A DNA stretch of 64,000 nt from Pseudomonas capeferrum (GTDB taxonomy: Bacteria; Pseudomonadota; Gammaproteobacteria; Pseudomonadales; Pseudomonadaceae). The notes beneath the pieces are model-generated. The model searched no databases, was not told the DNA's origin, and was given only the letters and a program-made list of their open reading frames with translations. The position numbers and the translations under genes were made by a program. Positions within the stretch are counted from its first letter, which is position 1, and the number at the start of each line of letters is the position of its first letter. Shown in pieces: positions 1 to 8,467 of this stretch. The DNA lies in NCBI RefSeq assembly GCF_013523055.1, contig NZ_JAAMQM010000002.1, forward strand, positions 186,001 through 250,000. Reading direction: 5' to 3'.

Positions 1-160
1 CACCTCGCCCGGTAGCAAGCCCGGTCACTACCGGGAATCACCCTGTACCGGTGGCGAGCGGGCTTGCCCCGCGATCGAGGCCGAAGGACTCGCCTGGCAA
101 TACTGACGTGGCCTTACCCGGAATGTTGTGGCTACTCGGACCATCCGGACAAGATCATGC
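1..160. repeat. REP-derived dispersed repeat at the left edge
   Basis: The stretch holds an inverted repeat (CCCGGTAG at 8-15 and CTACCGGG at 28-35), then at about 50-160 a sequence closely related to each arm of the long palindrome at 49084-49436. Shared landmarks are GGCTTGCC, then CGATCGAGGCCGAAGGACTC, then a GTTGTGG-containing tail. This looks like a half copy of the same dispersed element. The hairpin at 8-35 could also end transcription of a gene left of the window. No coding potential is seen here. Confidence 0.6.
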
Positions 161-323
161 GATAGCGAAAGCATTCTACTCCCGTCAATTTTTTGTTTTA
201 CCGCCATCCCCTCCCTCCAATTGCCGCTTCCGACCGCCCCAGCGGAAAACCTTTGCCGCTTTTCTGGCAGCATCTCCTCCTCAATAAAGCCCTTACCCCA
301 GTCATTACGGCTTTCCAGCCAAC

Positions 324-339
324 TGGCACACCCTTTGCT
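324..339 (+). promoter_or_regulatory. sigma-54 promoter of flgBCDE
   Basis: TGGCACACCCTTTGCT matches the -24/-12 consensus TGGCACGNNNNTTGCW at every specified position but one. It ends 50 bp before the flgB ATG. Sigma-54 flagellar promoters in Pseudomonas are activated by FleQ or FleR, both encoded in this window. Confidence 0.88.
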
Positions 340-389
340 TTAGCGTTGACCAACGACTGATCCGGTCACCCTTTGAAGGTTTTCCTGTC

Positions 390-797
390 ATGAGCATCAG
401 CTTCGACAAGGCGCTCGGTATCCACGAACGGGCCCTGAACTTCCGCGCCCAGCGCGCCGAAGTGCTGGCCAACAACATCGCCAACGCCGACACGCCGAAC
501 TACAAGGCGCGCGACATGGACTTCTCCTCGATGCTCGCCGCGGAGTCCGAGAAGCGCCAAGGCGGCTCGTTCGGCCTGGAGCGCACCAACAGTCGGCATA
601 TCGATGCCCAGGGCGCGAGTACTGGCGAGCAGACGTTGCAATACCGCACGCCCATGCAGCCATCGATCGACCAGAACACCGTGGATGCGCAGATCGAGCA
701 ATCCAACTATGCGCAGAACGCCATGGATTTCCAGGCCAGCTTCACGTTGCTCAACAGTAAATTCAAAGGGCTGATCTCGGCCCTGCGCGGAGAGTGA
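390..797 (+). CDS. flgB: Flagellar proximal rod protein FlgB
   Basis: A 135-residue protein of usual FlgB length. It carries the N-terminal rod/hook signature (ALNFRAQRAEVLANNIANADTPNYKARD, cut here to its core LANNIANADTPNYKARD) shared by all axial proteins. FlgB is the rod subunit nearest the MS ring and is exported through the flagellar type III apparatus into the periplasm. It is the first gene behind the sigma-54 site at 324-339 and is followed after 3 bases by flgC. The ATG at 390 has a GAAGG about 9 bases upstream. Nothing is unusual about it. Confidence 0.97.
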   Translation: MSISFDKALGIHERALNFRAQRAEVLANNIANADTPNYKARDMDFSSMLAAESEKRQGGSFGLERTNSRHIDAQGASTGEQTLQYRTPMQPSIDQNTVDAQIEQSNYAQNAMDFQASFTLLNSKFKGLISALRGE

Positions 798-800
798 TCC

Positions 801-1241
801 ATGTCCCTTGCCAGTGTCTTCAATATTGCCGGTAGCGGCATGAGTGCGCAGACCACGCGTCTCAATACCGTCGCTTCCAACATCGCCAACGCCGAGACGG
901 TCTCGTCGAGCATCGACCAGACCTACCGTGCACGTCATCCGGTGTTCGCCACGACCTTCCAGCAGGCCCAGGGCACCGGGCAATCGTTGTTCCAGGATCA
1001 GGACGGCGCCGGACAGGGCGTCCAGGTCACGGGCATCGTCGAGGACCAGAGCAACCTCGAGGCGCGCTACGAGCCGAGTCATCCGGCCGCCAACAAGGAT
1101 GGCTATGTCTATTACCCGAACGTCAACGTCGTCGAGGAAATGGCCGACATGATCTCGGCCAGCCGGTCCTTCCAGACCAACGCCGAGCTGATGAACACCG
1201 CCAAGACCATGATGCAGAAGGTCCTGACCCTGGGTCAGTGA
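801..1241 (+). CDS. flgC: Flagellar proximal rod protein FlgC
   Basis: A 146-residue rod subunit. The N-terminus has the axial motif NTVASNIANAETVSS, and the C-terminus ends in the other family signature (VVEEMADMISASRSFQTNAE), which forms the coiled coil with the N-terminal helix in the assembled rod. It is translated directly after flgB and before flgD in the flgBCDE transcript. Length and both terminal motifs are typical, so the protein should be functional. Confidence 0.97.
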   Translation: MSLASVFNIAGSGMSAQTTRLNTVASNIANAETVSSSIDQTYRARHPVFATTFQQAQGTGQSLFQDQDGAGQGVQVTGIVEDQSNLEARYEPSHPAANKDGYVYYPNVNVVEEMADMISASRSFQTNAELMNTAKTMMQKVLTLGQ

Positions 1242-1256
1242 TAAGGAATCCGAACC

Positions 1257-1973
1257 ATGGCTGTCGATAGCACCAGCGGTGTGAACCTGAGTGACGTGAT
1301 CAAGGCGTCGGGTGTCAGCGCCGCTACCACCACTTCCAGCAACAAGAGCGCATTGACCAGTGCCAGCAACGACGCGCTGGGCAAGGATGCGTTCCTGCAA
1401 CTGCTGGTCACTCAGATGCAGAACCAGAATCCCCTCGACCCCCAGGACAACGGCGAGTTCGTGGCCCAGCTGGCACAGTTCAGCAGCCTGGAGGGCATTA
1501 CCAGTCTCAACGATTCGGTGACTTCCATCGCCGGTGCGCTGGGTTCGTCCCAGGCCCTGCAGGCGTCGTCGCTGGTCGGGCGTTCGGTGGTGGTGCAGAG
1601 CGACAAGGCCGTGGTCGATACCACCAAGAGCCTCACCGGCTCGGTCGTCGTGCCGCAGTCGATCAGCTCGGCCACGGTCACGGTCACGGATGCTGAGGGC
1701 AATACCGTGAAGACCCTCGACCTGGGGGCGCACTCTGCCGGCAATGCCGAGTTCATCTGGGACGGCACCAACGCCAAGGGCGAGAAGGTCGATCCGGGCA
1801 CCTACAGCTTCACCGCGCAGACCACGGTCGATGGCGAGGCACTGCAGATGTCCACCCTCCTGCCGGCCACCGTCACCAGCGTCACGCTCAGCCAGACAGG
1901 CGGCGAAATGATGCTCAACCTCGCGGGATTGGGCCAGCTGGCCCTGTCCAAAGTGCAAACCATCGGGATCTGA
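1257..1973 (+). CDS. flgD: Hook assembly scaffold FlgD
   Basis: A 238-residue hook-cap protein that sits at the tip of the growing hook while FlgE subunits polymerise, and is later replaced by FlgK. The conserved N-terminal block (KDAFLQLLVTQMQNQNPLDP, then FVAQLAQFSSLEG) lies around residues 43-80. The C-terminal half has the beta-rich FlgD Ig-like pattern (NAEFIWDGTNAKGEKVDPGTY). It lies between flgC and flgE, as in other Pseudomonas. Confidence 0.97.
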   Translation: MAVDSTSGVNLSDVIKASGVSAATTTSSNKSALTSASNDALGKDAFLQLLVTQMQNQNPLDPQDNGEFVAQLAQFSSLEGITSLNDSVTSIAGALGSSQALQASSLVGRSVVVQSDKAVVDTTKSLTGSVVVPQSISSATVTVTDAEGNTVKTLDLGAHSAGNAEFIWDGTNAKGEKVDPGTYSFTAQTTVDGEALQMSTLLPATVTSVTLSQTGGEMMLNLAGLGQLALSKVQTIGI

Positions 1974-2003
1974 GGCCGGCTCACGCGGCACTAGGAGAGA
2001 AAC

Positions 2004-3365
2004 ATGTCTTACAATATCGGCCTCAGTGGCCTCTACGCTGCCAATAAGCAGCTGGATGTCACCGGCAACAACATTGCCAACGCCAACACCACCGGCTTCA
2101 AGTCTTCCCGTGCCGAGTTCGCCGATGCCTACAGCAGCGCCAATCGGCTGGGCGCCGGCAGCAATGCCATCGGCAGCGGCGTGCGCCTGGCGGAGGTATC
2201 CCAGCAGTTCGGTCAGGGTGACGTCGTCAATACCGGCAACGTGCTCGACATGGGCATCCAGGGCCAGGGTTACTTCATCCTGAACAACGGCGGCACCAAC
2301 AATTACACCCGTGCCGGCGCCTTCCAGACGGACAAGGACAACTACATCGTGGCGTCCGATGGCTTGCGTCTGCAAGGCTACGCGGCCGATGCGGCCGGCA
2401 AGATCACCAAGAACGGGCTCACCGACCTGAAGATCGACACCTCGGCCCTGCAACCCAAGGCGACCAGCCTGGTCGATCAAGGCCTTAACCTCAATTCCTC
2501 GGCCGACTCCATCCCGCTCGAGGCCTATGACAACAGCACGCCGCCGGTGCTGGTAGCCAACAAGCCGTTCGACCCGTCCGACGACAGCACCTACAGCCGG
2601 TCCTTCCCGACCAAGGTGTACGACAGCCAAGGCAACGAGCACACCCTCGAGCAGTTCTACCGCAAGACCGACACCAACCAGTGGACCACCTACACCCTGA
2701 TCGACGGGCGCAATCCATTCGACCCGAGCAGCACCCAGCCGCTGAGCGGCTCCATCGCGTTCAACAGCGATGGTTCCGTCAATTCCATGTCGGCGAGTGC
2801 TGCGGGAGTGCCAGATGGCGCGTCGTTCAGCGTGGCGAACAACACCTTCACCATGACTGGCTGGATACCGGCCGCGCAGAGTGCCGCCGGCACCTGGGGC
2901 GCCAATGGCGCGGTGGGTGACGCCAAGGGCATGCGCCTGTCGATGGCCAACACCACCTCCTACAATTCGGAGACGGCGCGGATCGCGCAGACCCAGGACG
3001 GTTATGCCACCGGTACCCTGTCGAGCTTGAGCATCGATTCCAGCGGCGTGCTGTTCGCCAGCTTCAGCAACCAGCAGTCCCGCGCCATCGGTCAGGTGGC
3101 CATCGCCAGCTTCGCCAATGAGCAGGGCTTGCAGCAAGTGGGTGGTACTCGCTGGACGGAAACCTTTGCCTCCGGCATTCCGGGCGTCGACTCGCCGACG
3201 ACCGGCACCCTGGGTTCCATCGAGTCCAACTCGCTGGAGTCCTCGAACGTCAACCTGACCGCTGAACTGGTCGACTTGATCAAGGCACAGAGCTACTACC
3301 AGGCCAACGCCAAGACCATTTCCACCGAGAGCACGATCATGCAGACCATCATCCAGATGGCCTGA
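2004..3365 (+). CDS. flgE: Flagellar hook protein FlgE
   Basis: A 453-residue hook subunit starting SYNIGLSGLYAANKQLDVTG, with the axial motif NNIANANTTGFKSSRAEF. The C-terminal axial helix (SSNVNLTAELVDLIKAQSYY) is intact. The central region is the variable hook domain. An AGGAGAG ribosome binding site precedes the ATG. The gene is followed by a hairpin terminator at 3394-3424, so flgBCDE appears to be one transcription unit. Confidence 0.97.
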   Translation: MSYNIGLSGLYAANKQLDVTGNNIANANTTGFKSSRAEFADAYSSANRLGAGSNAIGSGVRLAEVSQQFGQGDVVNTGNVLDMGIQGQGYFILNNGGTNNYTRAGAFQTDKDNYIVASDGLRLQGYAADAAGKITKNGLTDLKIDTSALQPKATSLVDQGLNLNSSADSIPLEAYDNSTPPVLVANKPFDPSDDSTYSRSFPTKVYDSQGNEHTLEQFYRKTDTNQWTTYTLIDGRNPFDPSSTQPLSGSIAFNSDGSVNSMSASAAGVPDGASFSVANNTFTMTGWIPAAQSAAGTWGANGAVGDAKGMRLSMANTTSYNSETARIAQTQDGYATGTLSSLSIDSSGVLFASFSNQQSRAIGQVAIASFANEQGLQQVGGTRWTETFASGIPGVDSPTTGTLGSIESNSLESSNVNLTAELVDLIKAQSYYQANAKTISTESTIMQTIIQMA

Positions 3366-3393
3366 TCCGCGATCCTTCGCTCCAGCGTCAACG

Positions 3394-3424
3394 GACCCCT
3401 TTCCTGGAAGGGGTCTGTCGTTTT
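3394..3424 (+). terminator. Intrinsic terminator after flgE
   Basis: GACCCCTT (3394-3401) pairs perfectly with AAGGGGTC (3408-3415) over a 6-base loop, followed by a T-rich stretch. It lies 28 bases after the flgE stop and separates flgBCDE from the small gene at 3434. Confidence 0.75.
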
Positions 3425-3433
3425 CGGGAGGCC

Positions 3434-3625
3434 ATGATGAAAACTCGCTTGCTCGTCGCTTTCGCGCTCGCCTCCTGCCTGCTGCAGGCCCAGGCCGGCA
3501 TGGCGCCGTGGTACCGCTGGGAGAGTCAGGCCGATGGCCGATTGGTCTGCTCGCAGTGGTCACCGGGCAAGGGCTGGAAGCGCTTTGCCGGTCCTTATCA
3601 CAACGCGGGCTGCCGCGACCGCTGA
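3434..3625 (+). CDS. Small secreted protein between flgE and flgF, function unknown
   Basis: A 63-residue protein behind a strong ribosome binding site (GGGAGG at about 3427-3432). Residues 1-21 form a clear signal peptide: basic start (MMKTR), hydrophobic core and a probable cleavage site after AQA (residues 19-21). The mature part is about 42 residues, rich in Trp and Tyr, with two cysteines (C39, C60) that could form a disulfide in the periplasm. I do not recognise the family. It sits just behind the flgE terminator, so it needs read-through or its own promoter. A role in hook or rod assembly can be suggested only from location. Confidence 0.7.
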   Translation: MMKTRLLVAFALASCLLQAQAGMAPWYRWESQADGRLVCSQWSPGKGWKRFAGPYHNAGCRDR

Positions 3626-3731
3626 AAGCTTGCCGTTAGCGGCAGGCTGGCGCCGGATAATCGACGTCGATATCGAAGTCGGATTTCCCCAACTACCCGT
3701 ATTCATTGACTGTTGCCGACTTTCGAGAAGT

Positions 3732-3747
3732 TGGTTCGGAACTTGCT
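3732..3747 (+). promoter_or_regulatory. sigma-54 promoter of flgFGHIJKL
   Basis: TGGTTCGGAACTTGCT fits the -24/-12 pattern, with GG and GC correctly spaced and an exact TTGCT -12 element. It lies 59 bases before the flgF start and should drive the distal rod, ring and hook-filament junction genes. Confidence 0.82.
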
Positions 3748-3806
3748 TTACTGGCTGCACAGCAACGGCGGGCGGCAATCGATCGCCTGTGTAGCGGAGG
3801 ATGACT

Positions 3807-4547
3807 GTGGACAAGATGCTTTATGTGGCCATGACCGGCGCCAGCCAGAACGCGCTGGCCCAGCAGGCCCACGCCAACAACCTGGCGAACATTTCCACCA
3901 GTGGCTTCCAGCGCGACCTGGAACAGGCGCGCTCGATGCCGGTGTTCGGTGACAGCTTTCCGTCGCGCGCGTATGCAATGACCGAGCGCCCGGCGACCGA
4001 CTTCACGCCCGGTGCCCTGCAGGAAACCGGGCGTGACCTCGACGTTGCCGTCAGCGGCAACGGCTTCATCGCCGTGCAGGCGCCGGATGGCAGCGAGGCC
4101 TACGTGCGCACCGCCAGCCTGAACGTCGACGCGCTGGGGGTACTGCGCGCCGGCAACGGCATGCCGGTGATGGGCAATGGCGGGCCGATCGCTGTTCCGC
4201 CAGAGCAGAAGATCGAGATCGGCGAGGACGGCACCATCAGCATTCGCGCCATGGGCGAAGGCCCGCGGGTGATGGCCGAGGTCGACCGCATCAAGCTGAT
4301 CAACCCCGACACACAGGGCCTGACCAAGGGCCTGGATGGACTGCTGCATACCCGCACTGGGCAGCCTGCCGATCCTGACGTGAACGTCAAGGTGGTCTCG
4401 GGCTTCCTCGAGGCGAGCAACGTCAACGCGGTCGAGGAAATGACTTCGGTGCTGGCCTTGTCCCGTCAGTTCGAGCTGCACGTGAAGATGATGAACACGG
4501 CCAAGGAAGGCGATGAAGCCATGGCTCGCGTTTTGCAAATCGGCTAA
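3807..4547 (+). CDS. flgF: Flagellar distal/proximal rod protein FlgF
   Basis: Rod protein of 246 residues with the axial N-terminal motif (LAQQAHANNLANISTSGF) and the C-terminal coiled-coil motif (NVNAVEEMTSVLALSRQFE). The start is set by the ribosome binding site. CGGAGG at 3795-3800 abuts the ATG at 3801, leaving no spacer, but stands 6 bases before the GTG at 3807, which gives the family-typical N-terminus MDKMLYVAMTGAS. It is the first gene of the second rod/ring operon behind the sigma-54 site at 3732. Confidence 0.95.
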   Translation: MDKMLYVAMTGASQNALAQQAHANNLANISTSGFQRDLEQARSMPVFGDSFPSRAYAMTERPATDFTPGALQETGRDLDVAVSGNGFIAVQAPDGSEAYVRTASLNVDALGVLRAGNGMPVMGNGGPIAVPPEQKIEIGEDGTISIRAMGEGPRVMAEVDRIKLINPDTQGLTKGLDGLLHTRTGQPADPDVNVKVVSGFLEASNVNAVEEMTSVLALSRQFELHVKMMNTAKEGDEAMARVLQIG

Positions 4548-4593
4548 CCACATTTGAACGAACGCCGTAAAACAGGCGCTCGAGGAGAACAGC

Positions 4594-5379
4594 ATGCTTC
4601 CGGCTCTTTGGGTCAGTAAAACCGGTCTGTCCGCCCAGGACACCAACCTGACGGTCATTTCCAACAACCTGGCCAACGCTTCGACCACTGGCTTCAAGCG
4701 CGATCGCGCCGAATTCCAGGACCTGCTCTACCAGATCAAGCGTCAGCCCGGTGCCCAGTCGACCCAGGACAGCGAACTGCCGTCCGGCCTGCAGGTCGGT
4801 ACCGGTGTGCGCATCGTCGGCACGCAGAAGAACTTCCAGACCGGGAGCCTGCAGACCACGGAAAACCCGCTCGACATGGCGGTCAACGGCAGGGGCTTCT
4901 TCCAGGTACTGCAGCCCGATGGCACGGTTTCCTATACCCGTGACGGTACCTTCCACCTGAACTCCGATGGCCAGATCGTCACGGCCAACGGTTTTGCCCT
5001 GGAGCCGGCGATCGTCGTGCCCCCAGAAGCCCAGACCTTCACCGTCGGTCAGGACGGCACGGTATCGATCACCACCGCTGGCAACCCGGCGGCGCAGGTC
5101 ATCGGCAATATCCAGACGGCCGACTTCATCAACCCGGCCGGCCTGCAGGCCATGGGTAACAACCTGTTCCTCGAAACCGCCGCCAGCGGCGCGCCGCAGA
5201 TCGGCACCCCGGGCCTCAACGGCTTCGGCACCACCCTGCAGCAGACGCTGGAAAACTCCAACGTCAGCACCGTCGAAGAGCTGGTCAACATGATCACGAC
5301 CCAGCGTGCCTACGAGATGAACTCCAAGGTCATTTCCACCGCCGACCAGATGCTCTCCTTCGTTACCCAGCAGCTGTAA
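4594..5379 (+). CDS. flgG: Flagellar distal rod protein FlgG
   Basis: Exactly 261 residues, the usual length of FlgG. It begins [20 protein letters not shown] with the axial motif [18 protein letters not shown], and ends with the C-terminal signature ([20 protein letters not shown]) followed by [15 protein letters not shown]. FlgG forms the distal rod that crosses the P and L rings and joins the hook. A GAGGAGA ribosome binding site precedes the ATG. Confidence 0.98.
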   Translation: MLPALWVSKTGLSAQDTNLTVISNNLANASTTGFKRDRAEFQDLLYQIKRQPGAQSTQDSELPSGLQVGTGVRIVGTQKNFQTGSLQTTENPLDMAVNGRGFFQVLQPDGTVSYTRDGTFHLNSDGQIVTANGFALEPAIVVPPEAQTFTVGQDGTVSITTAGNPAAQVIGNIQTADFINPAGLQAMGNNLFLETAASGAPQIGTPGLNGFGTTLQQTLENSNVSTVEELVNMITTQRAYEMNSKVISTADQMLSFVTQQL

Positions 5380-5432
5380 GCATGCTTTTCCGGTCGCCCA
5401 CGCAGTCCCCGTTACACCGTGAGGTAAGCGTC

Positions 5433-6128
5433 ATGAATCGTCTGTTGTCCGTTTTCGCCCTGGGTGGCGTGGTGCTGCTGGCCGGTTGTGTCGCGCCGCA
5501 GGCCAGGCCCAACGATCCGTACTATGCGCCGGTGCTGCCGCGTACCCCATTGCCGGCGGCGGCCAACAACGGTTCGATCTACCAGGCCGGTTTCGAGCAG
5601 AACCTGTACAGCGACCGCAAGGCGTTCCGGGTGGGTGACATCATCACCATCACCCTCAACGAGCGGACTTCGGCGAGCAAGAATGCCAACTCGCAGATCG
5701 GCAAGGACAGCACCGCCAGCATAGGCCTGTCCTCGTTGTTCGGCGCCTCGCCCAGCACCAACAACCCGTTTGGCGGCGGTGACCTGTCGCTCAACGCCGG
5801 CTACAGCGGCGAGCGCTCGACCAAGGGCGACAGCAAGGCTGCCCAGGGCAACACCCTGACCGGTTCGATCACCGTCACCGTGGCCGATGTGCTGCCCAAT
5901 GGCATCATCGCCGTGCGCGGTGAAAAGTGGTTGACCCTCAACACCGGTGACGAGCTGGTACGCATCGCGGGAATGGTCCGTGCCGATGACATCGCCACCG
6001 ACAACACGGTGCCATCGACGCGCGTGGCCGATGCGCGCATCACCTATTCGGGCACGGGCGCTTTCGCCGATGCAAGTCAGCCAGGATGGCTGGACCGTTT
6101 CTTCATCAGCCCGCTTTGGCCCTTCTGA
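5433..6128 (+). CDS. flgH: Flagellar L-ring lipoprotein FlgH
   Basis: Outer-membrane L-ring lipoprotein of 231 residues. The start at 5433 gives a normal lipoprotein signal ([19 protein letters not shown]) with the lipobox LAGC, lipidated cysteine C19. The frame is open from 5382, but that upstream start would bury the signal peptide, and GAGGT lies correctly before 5433. The mature protein has the family motif [19 protein letters not shown]. The stop directly adjoins the flgI frame. Confidence 0.96.
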   Translation: MNRLLSVFALGGVVLLAGCVAPQARPNDPYYAPVLPRTPLPAAANNGSIYQAGFEQNLYSDRKAFRVGDIITITLNERTSASKNANSQIGKDSTASIGLSSLFGASPSTNNPFGGGDLSLNAGYSGERSTKGDSKAAQGNTLTGSITVTVADVLPNGIIAVRGEKWLTLNTGDELVRIAGMVRADDIATDNTVPSTRVADARITYSGTGAFADASQPGWLDRFFISPLWPF

Positions 6129-6140
6129 GTGCGGATGCCC

Positions 6141-7250
6141 ATGTTCAAGTTCAGGCAGCTGATCGCCGCCACTCTCATCCTGTCCTGCGCGTTCGCCGCC
6201 CATGCCGAGCGCCTGAAGGACATCGCCAGCATTTCCGGCGTTCGGACCAACCAGTTGATCGGCTACGGTCTCGTGGTGGGACTCAATGGCACGGGTGACC
6301 AGACCACGCAGACCCCGTTCACCTTGCAGACCTTCAACAACATGCTGTCGCAGTTCGGTATCAAGGTGCCGGCCGGCTCTGGCAACGTGCAGCTCAAGAA
6401 CGTCGCGGCGGTGTCGATCCATGCCGACCTGCCGGCGTTCGCCAAGCCGGGCCAGGTGGTCGACATCACGGTATCGTCGATCGGCAACTCCAAGAGCCTG
6501 CGCGGCGGCAGCCTGTTGATGACGCCGCTCAAGGGGATCGACGGCAACGTCTATGCCATCGCCCAGGGCAACCTGGTGGTGGGCGGTTTCGATGCCGAGG
6601 GTCGTGACGGCTCGAGGATCACCGTCAACGTCCCGTCGGCTGGCCGCATTCCTGGCGGCGCTACCGTCGAGCGCGCAGTGCCGAGCGGCTTCAACCAGGG
6701 CAACAGCCTGACCCTGAACCTCAATCGCCCGGATTTCACCACGGCCAAGCGCGTGGTCGACAAGGTCAACGAGCTGCTCGGCCCTGGCGTGGCCCAGGCC
6801 CTGGATGGTGGCTCGGTACAGGTCACCGCGCCGATGGATCCGAGCCAGCGGGTCGACTACCTGTCGATCCTCGAGAACCTGGAGATCGATCCGGGCCAGG
6901 CGGTGGCCAAGGTCATCATCAACTCGCGTACCGGCACCATCGTCATCGGTCAGAACGTCAAGGTATCGCCGGCGGCGGTGACCCACGGCAGCCTGACCGT
7001 GACCATCACCGAAGATCCGATCGTCAGCCAGCCCGGCCCGTTCTCCAACGGCGAGACCGCAGTCGTGCCGCGCTCGCGGGTCAACGCCGAGCAGGAAGCC
7101 AAGCCGATGTTCAAGTTCGGTCCGGGCACCACGCTTGACGAGATCGTGCGTGCGGTGAACCAGGTGGGCGCGGCGCCAGGCGACCTGATGGCCATCCTTG
7201 AAGCCTTGAAGCAGGCCGGCGCGTTGCAAGCCGACCTGATCGTGATCTGA
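6141..7250 (+). CDS. flgI: Flagellar P-ring protein FlgI
   Basis: Periplasmic P-ring subunit. The start at 6141 gives 369 residues and a clean Sec signal ([22 protein letters not shown], core [13 protein letters not shown]) followed by the mature start [13 protein letters not shown]. In-frame starts at 6129 (GTG) and 6135 (ATG) would add only 2-4 residues and cannot be excluded. Conserved blocks include [17 protein letters not shown]. The ring surrounds the FlgG rod in the peptidoglycan layer. Translation is probably coupled to flgH, whose stop is at 6126-6128. Confidence 0.96.
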   Translation: MFKFRQLIAATLILSCAFAAHAERLKDIASISGVRTNQLIGYGLVVGLNGTGDQTTQTPFTLQTFNNMLSQFGIKVPAGSGNVQLKNVAAVSIHADLPAFAKPGQVVDITVSSIGNSKSLRGGSLLMTPLKGIDGNVYAIAQGNLVVGGFDAEGRDGSRITVNVPSAGRIPGGATVERAVPSGFNQGNSLTLNLNRPDFTTAKRVVDKVNELLGPGVAQALDGGSVQVTAPMDPSQRVDYLSILENLEIDPGQAVAKVIINSRTGTIVIGQNVKVSPAAVTHGSLTVTITEDPIVSQPGPFSNGETAVVPRSRVNAEQEAKPMFKFGPGTTLDEIVRAVNQVGAAPGDLMAILEALKQAGALQADLIVI

Positions 7251-7261
7251 GGACGCTGGCG

Positions 7262-8455
7262 ATGAATCCCAAGAGCCTGGTTTCCAGCACTGGCGACAGC
7301 GGGTCGTACACCGACCTCAATCGCCTGAACTCGATGAAGATCGGTGACCGCGACAGCGAAGCCAACCTGCGCAAGGTGGCCCAGGAGTTCGAGTCGCTGT
7401 TCGTCAGCGAGATGCTCAAGGCATCGCGCAAGGCCAGCGACGTGCTCGCCGCGGACAACCCGCTGAACACCGAGACGGTCAAGCAGTACCGCGACATGTA
7501 CGACCAGCAGCTGGCGGTGAGCATGTCGCGCGAGGGCGGCGGTATCGGCCTGCAGGACGTGCTCATGCGTCAGTTGTCCAAGCAGAAGAACCCGGTTGCC
7601 AATCCCAGCCCGTTCCCCCGGACCGAGGGCGCCGCGCCGGCCTTGTGGGGCAGCAAGGTGGCCGAGCCGGTGCGCGATACGACCGCCGCCGCGACGCGCA
7701 ACGATGTCGCCGCGCTCAACTCGCGGCGCCTGGCCTTGCCTGGCAAACTCACCGATCGTTTGCTGGCCGGTATCGTGCCCTCGGCGGGCGGCACGGCCGC
7801 GGTCACCAACGACGCCGCGTTGCCGGCTCGACAGGGCGTACAGGCCACTGCGACAGCCAAGAACGACTGGACCCCGGCGCAGGCGTTTGCCGCGCCAGGC
7901 GACCTGCAGATCCTTGGCCGCGCGGTGGCTCAGCCGCCCCTGGCGCCGAAGAAAGCGTTCGCCAACAGCGACGAGTTCGTCGCCACCATGCTGCCGATGG
8001 CCGAGCAGGCCGCCAAGCGTATCGGCATCGATCCGCGCTATCTGGTGGCCCAGGCCGCCCTGGAAACCGGGTGGGGCAAGTCGGTCATGCGCAATACCGA
8101 CGGCAGCAGCAGCCACAACCTGTTCGGCATCAAGGCAAGCGGCAACTGGGAAGGTGACCAGGCGCGGGCGATCACCAGCGAATTCCGTGACGGGCGCTTC
8201 GTCAAGGAAACCGCGGCGTTCCGCTCTTATGACTCCTACCAGGACAGCTTCCATGACCTGGTCAGCCTGCTGCAGAACAATGCGCGCTATCAAGATGCGG
8301 TGAAGTCGGCCGATAAACCAGAACAGTTCGTGCGGGAATTGCAGAAGGCCGGGTATGCCACCGACCCTCAGTACGCCAGCAAGATCTCGCAGATCGCAAA
8401 ACAGATGAAGTCGTACCAGAGCTATGCATCGCTCGGTACCTCAACGCAATCATAA
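7262..8455 (+). CDS. flgJ: Rod-cap and peptidoglycan hydrolase FlgJ
   Basis: A 397-residue bifunctional FlgJ. Residues about 20-110 form the rod-binding domain (VAQEFESLFVSEMLKASRKA) that caps the growing rod. A variable Ala/Pro-rich linker follows. Residues about 240-390 form a glucosaminidase/muramidase domain with the putative catalytic glutamate E268 in AALETGWGKS and a downstream NLFGIKASGNW block. It opens the peptidoglycan for rod passage. It belongs to the flgF-flgL transcript. Confidence 0.96.
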   Translation: MNPKSLVSSTGDSGSYTDLNRLNSMKIGDRDSEANLRKVAQEFESLFVSEMLKASRKASDVLAADNPLNTETVKQYRDMYDQQLAVSMSREGGGIGLQDVLMRQLSKQKNPVANPSPFPRTEGAAPALWGSKVAEPVRDTTAAATRNDVAALNSRRLALPGKLTDRLLAGIVPSAGGTAAVTNDAALPARQGVQATATAKNDWTPAQAFAAPGDLQILGRAVAQPPLAPKKAFANSDEFVATMLPMAEQAAKRIGIDPRYLVAQAALETGWGKSVMRNTDGSSSHNLFGIKASGNWEGDQARAITSEFRDGRFVKETAAFRSYDSYQDSFHDLVSLLQNNARYQDAVKSADKPEQFVRELQKAGYATDPQYASKISQIAKQMKSYQSYASLGTSTQS

Positions 8456-8467
8456 GGGTCCGGAACC

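Noticed and set aside
366..3563. Minus-strand open frame of 1065 codons antisense to flgB-flgE, and similar long antisense frames at 12711-15605, 32906-35347 and 49452-51725
   Set aside because: They are fully antisense to well-supported genes, lack ribosome binding sites and have His/Gly/Arg-rich composition expected from high-GC codon bias on the other strand.
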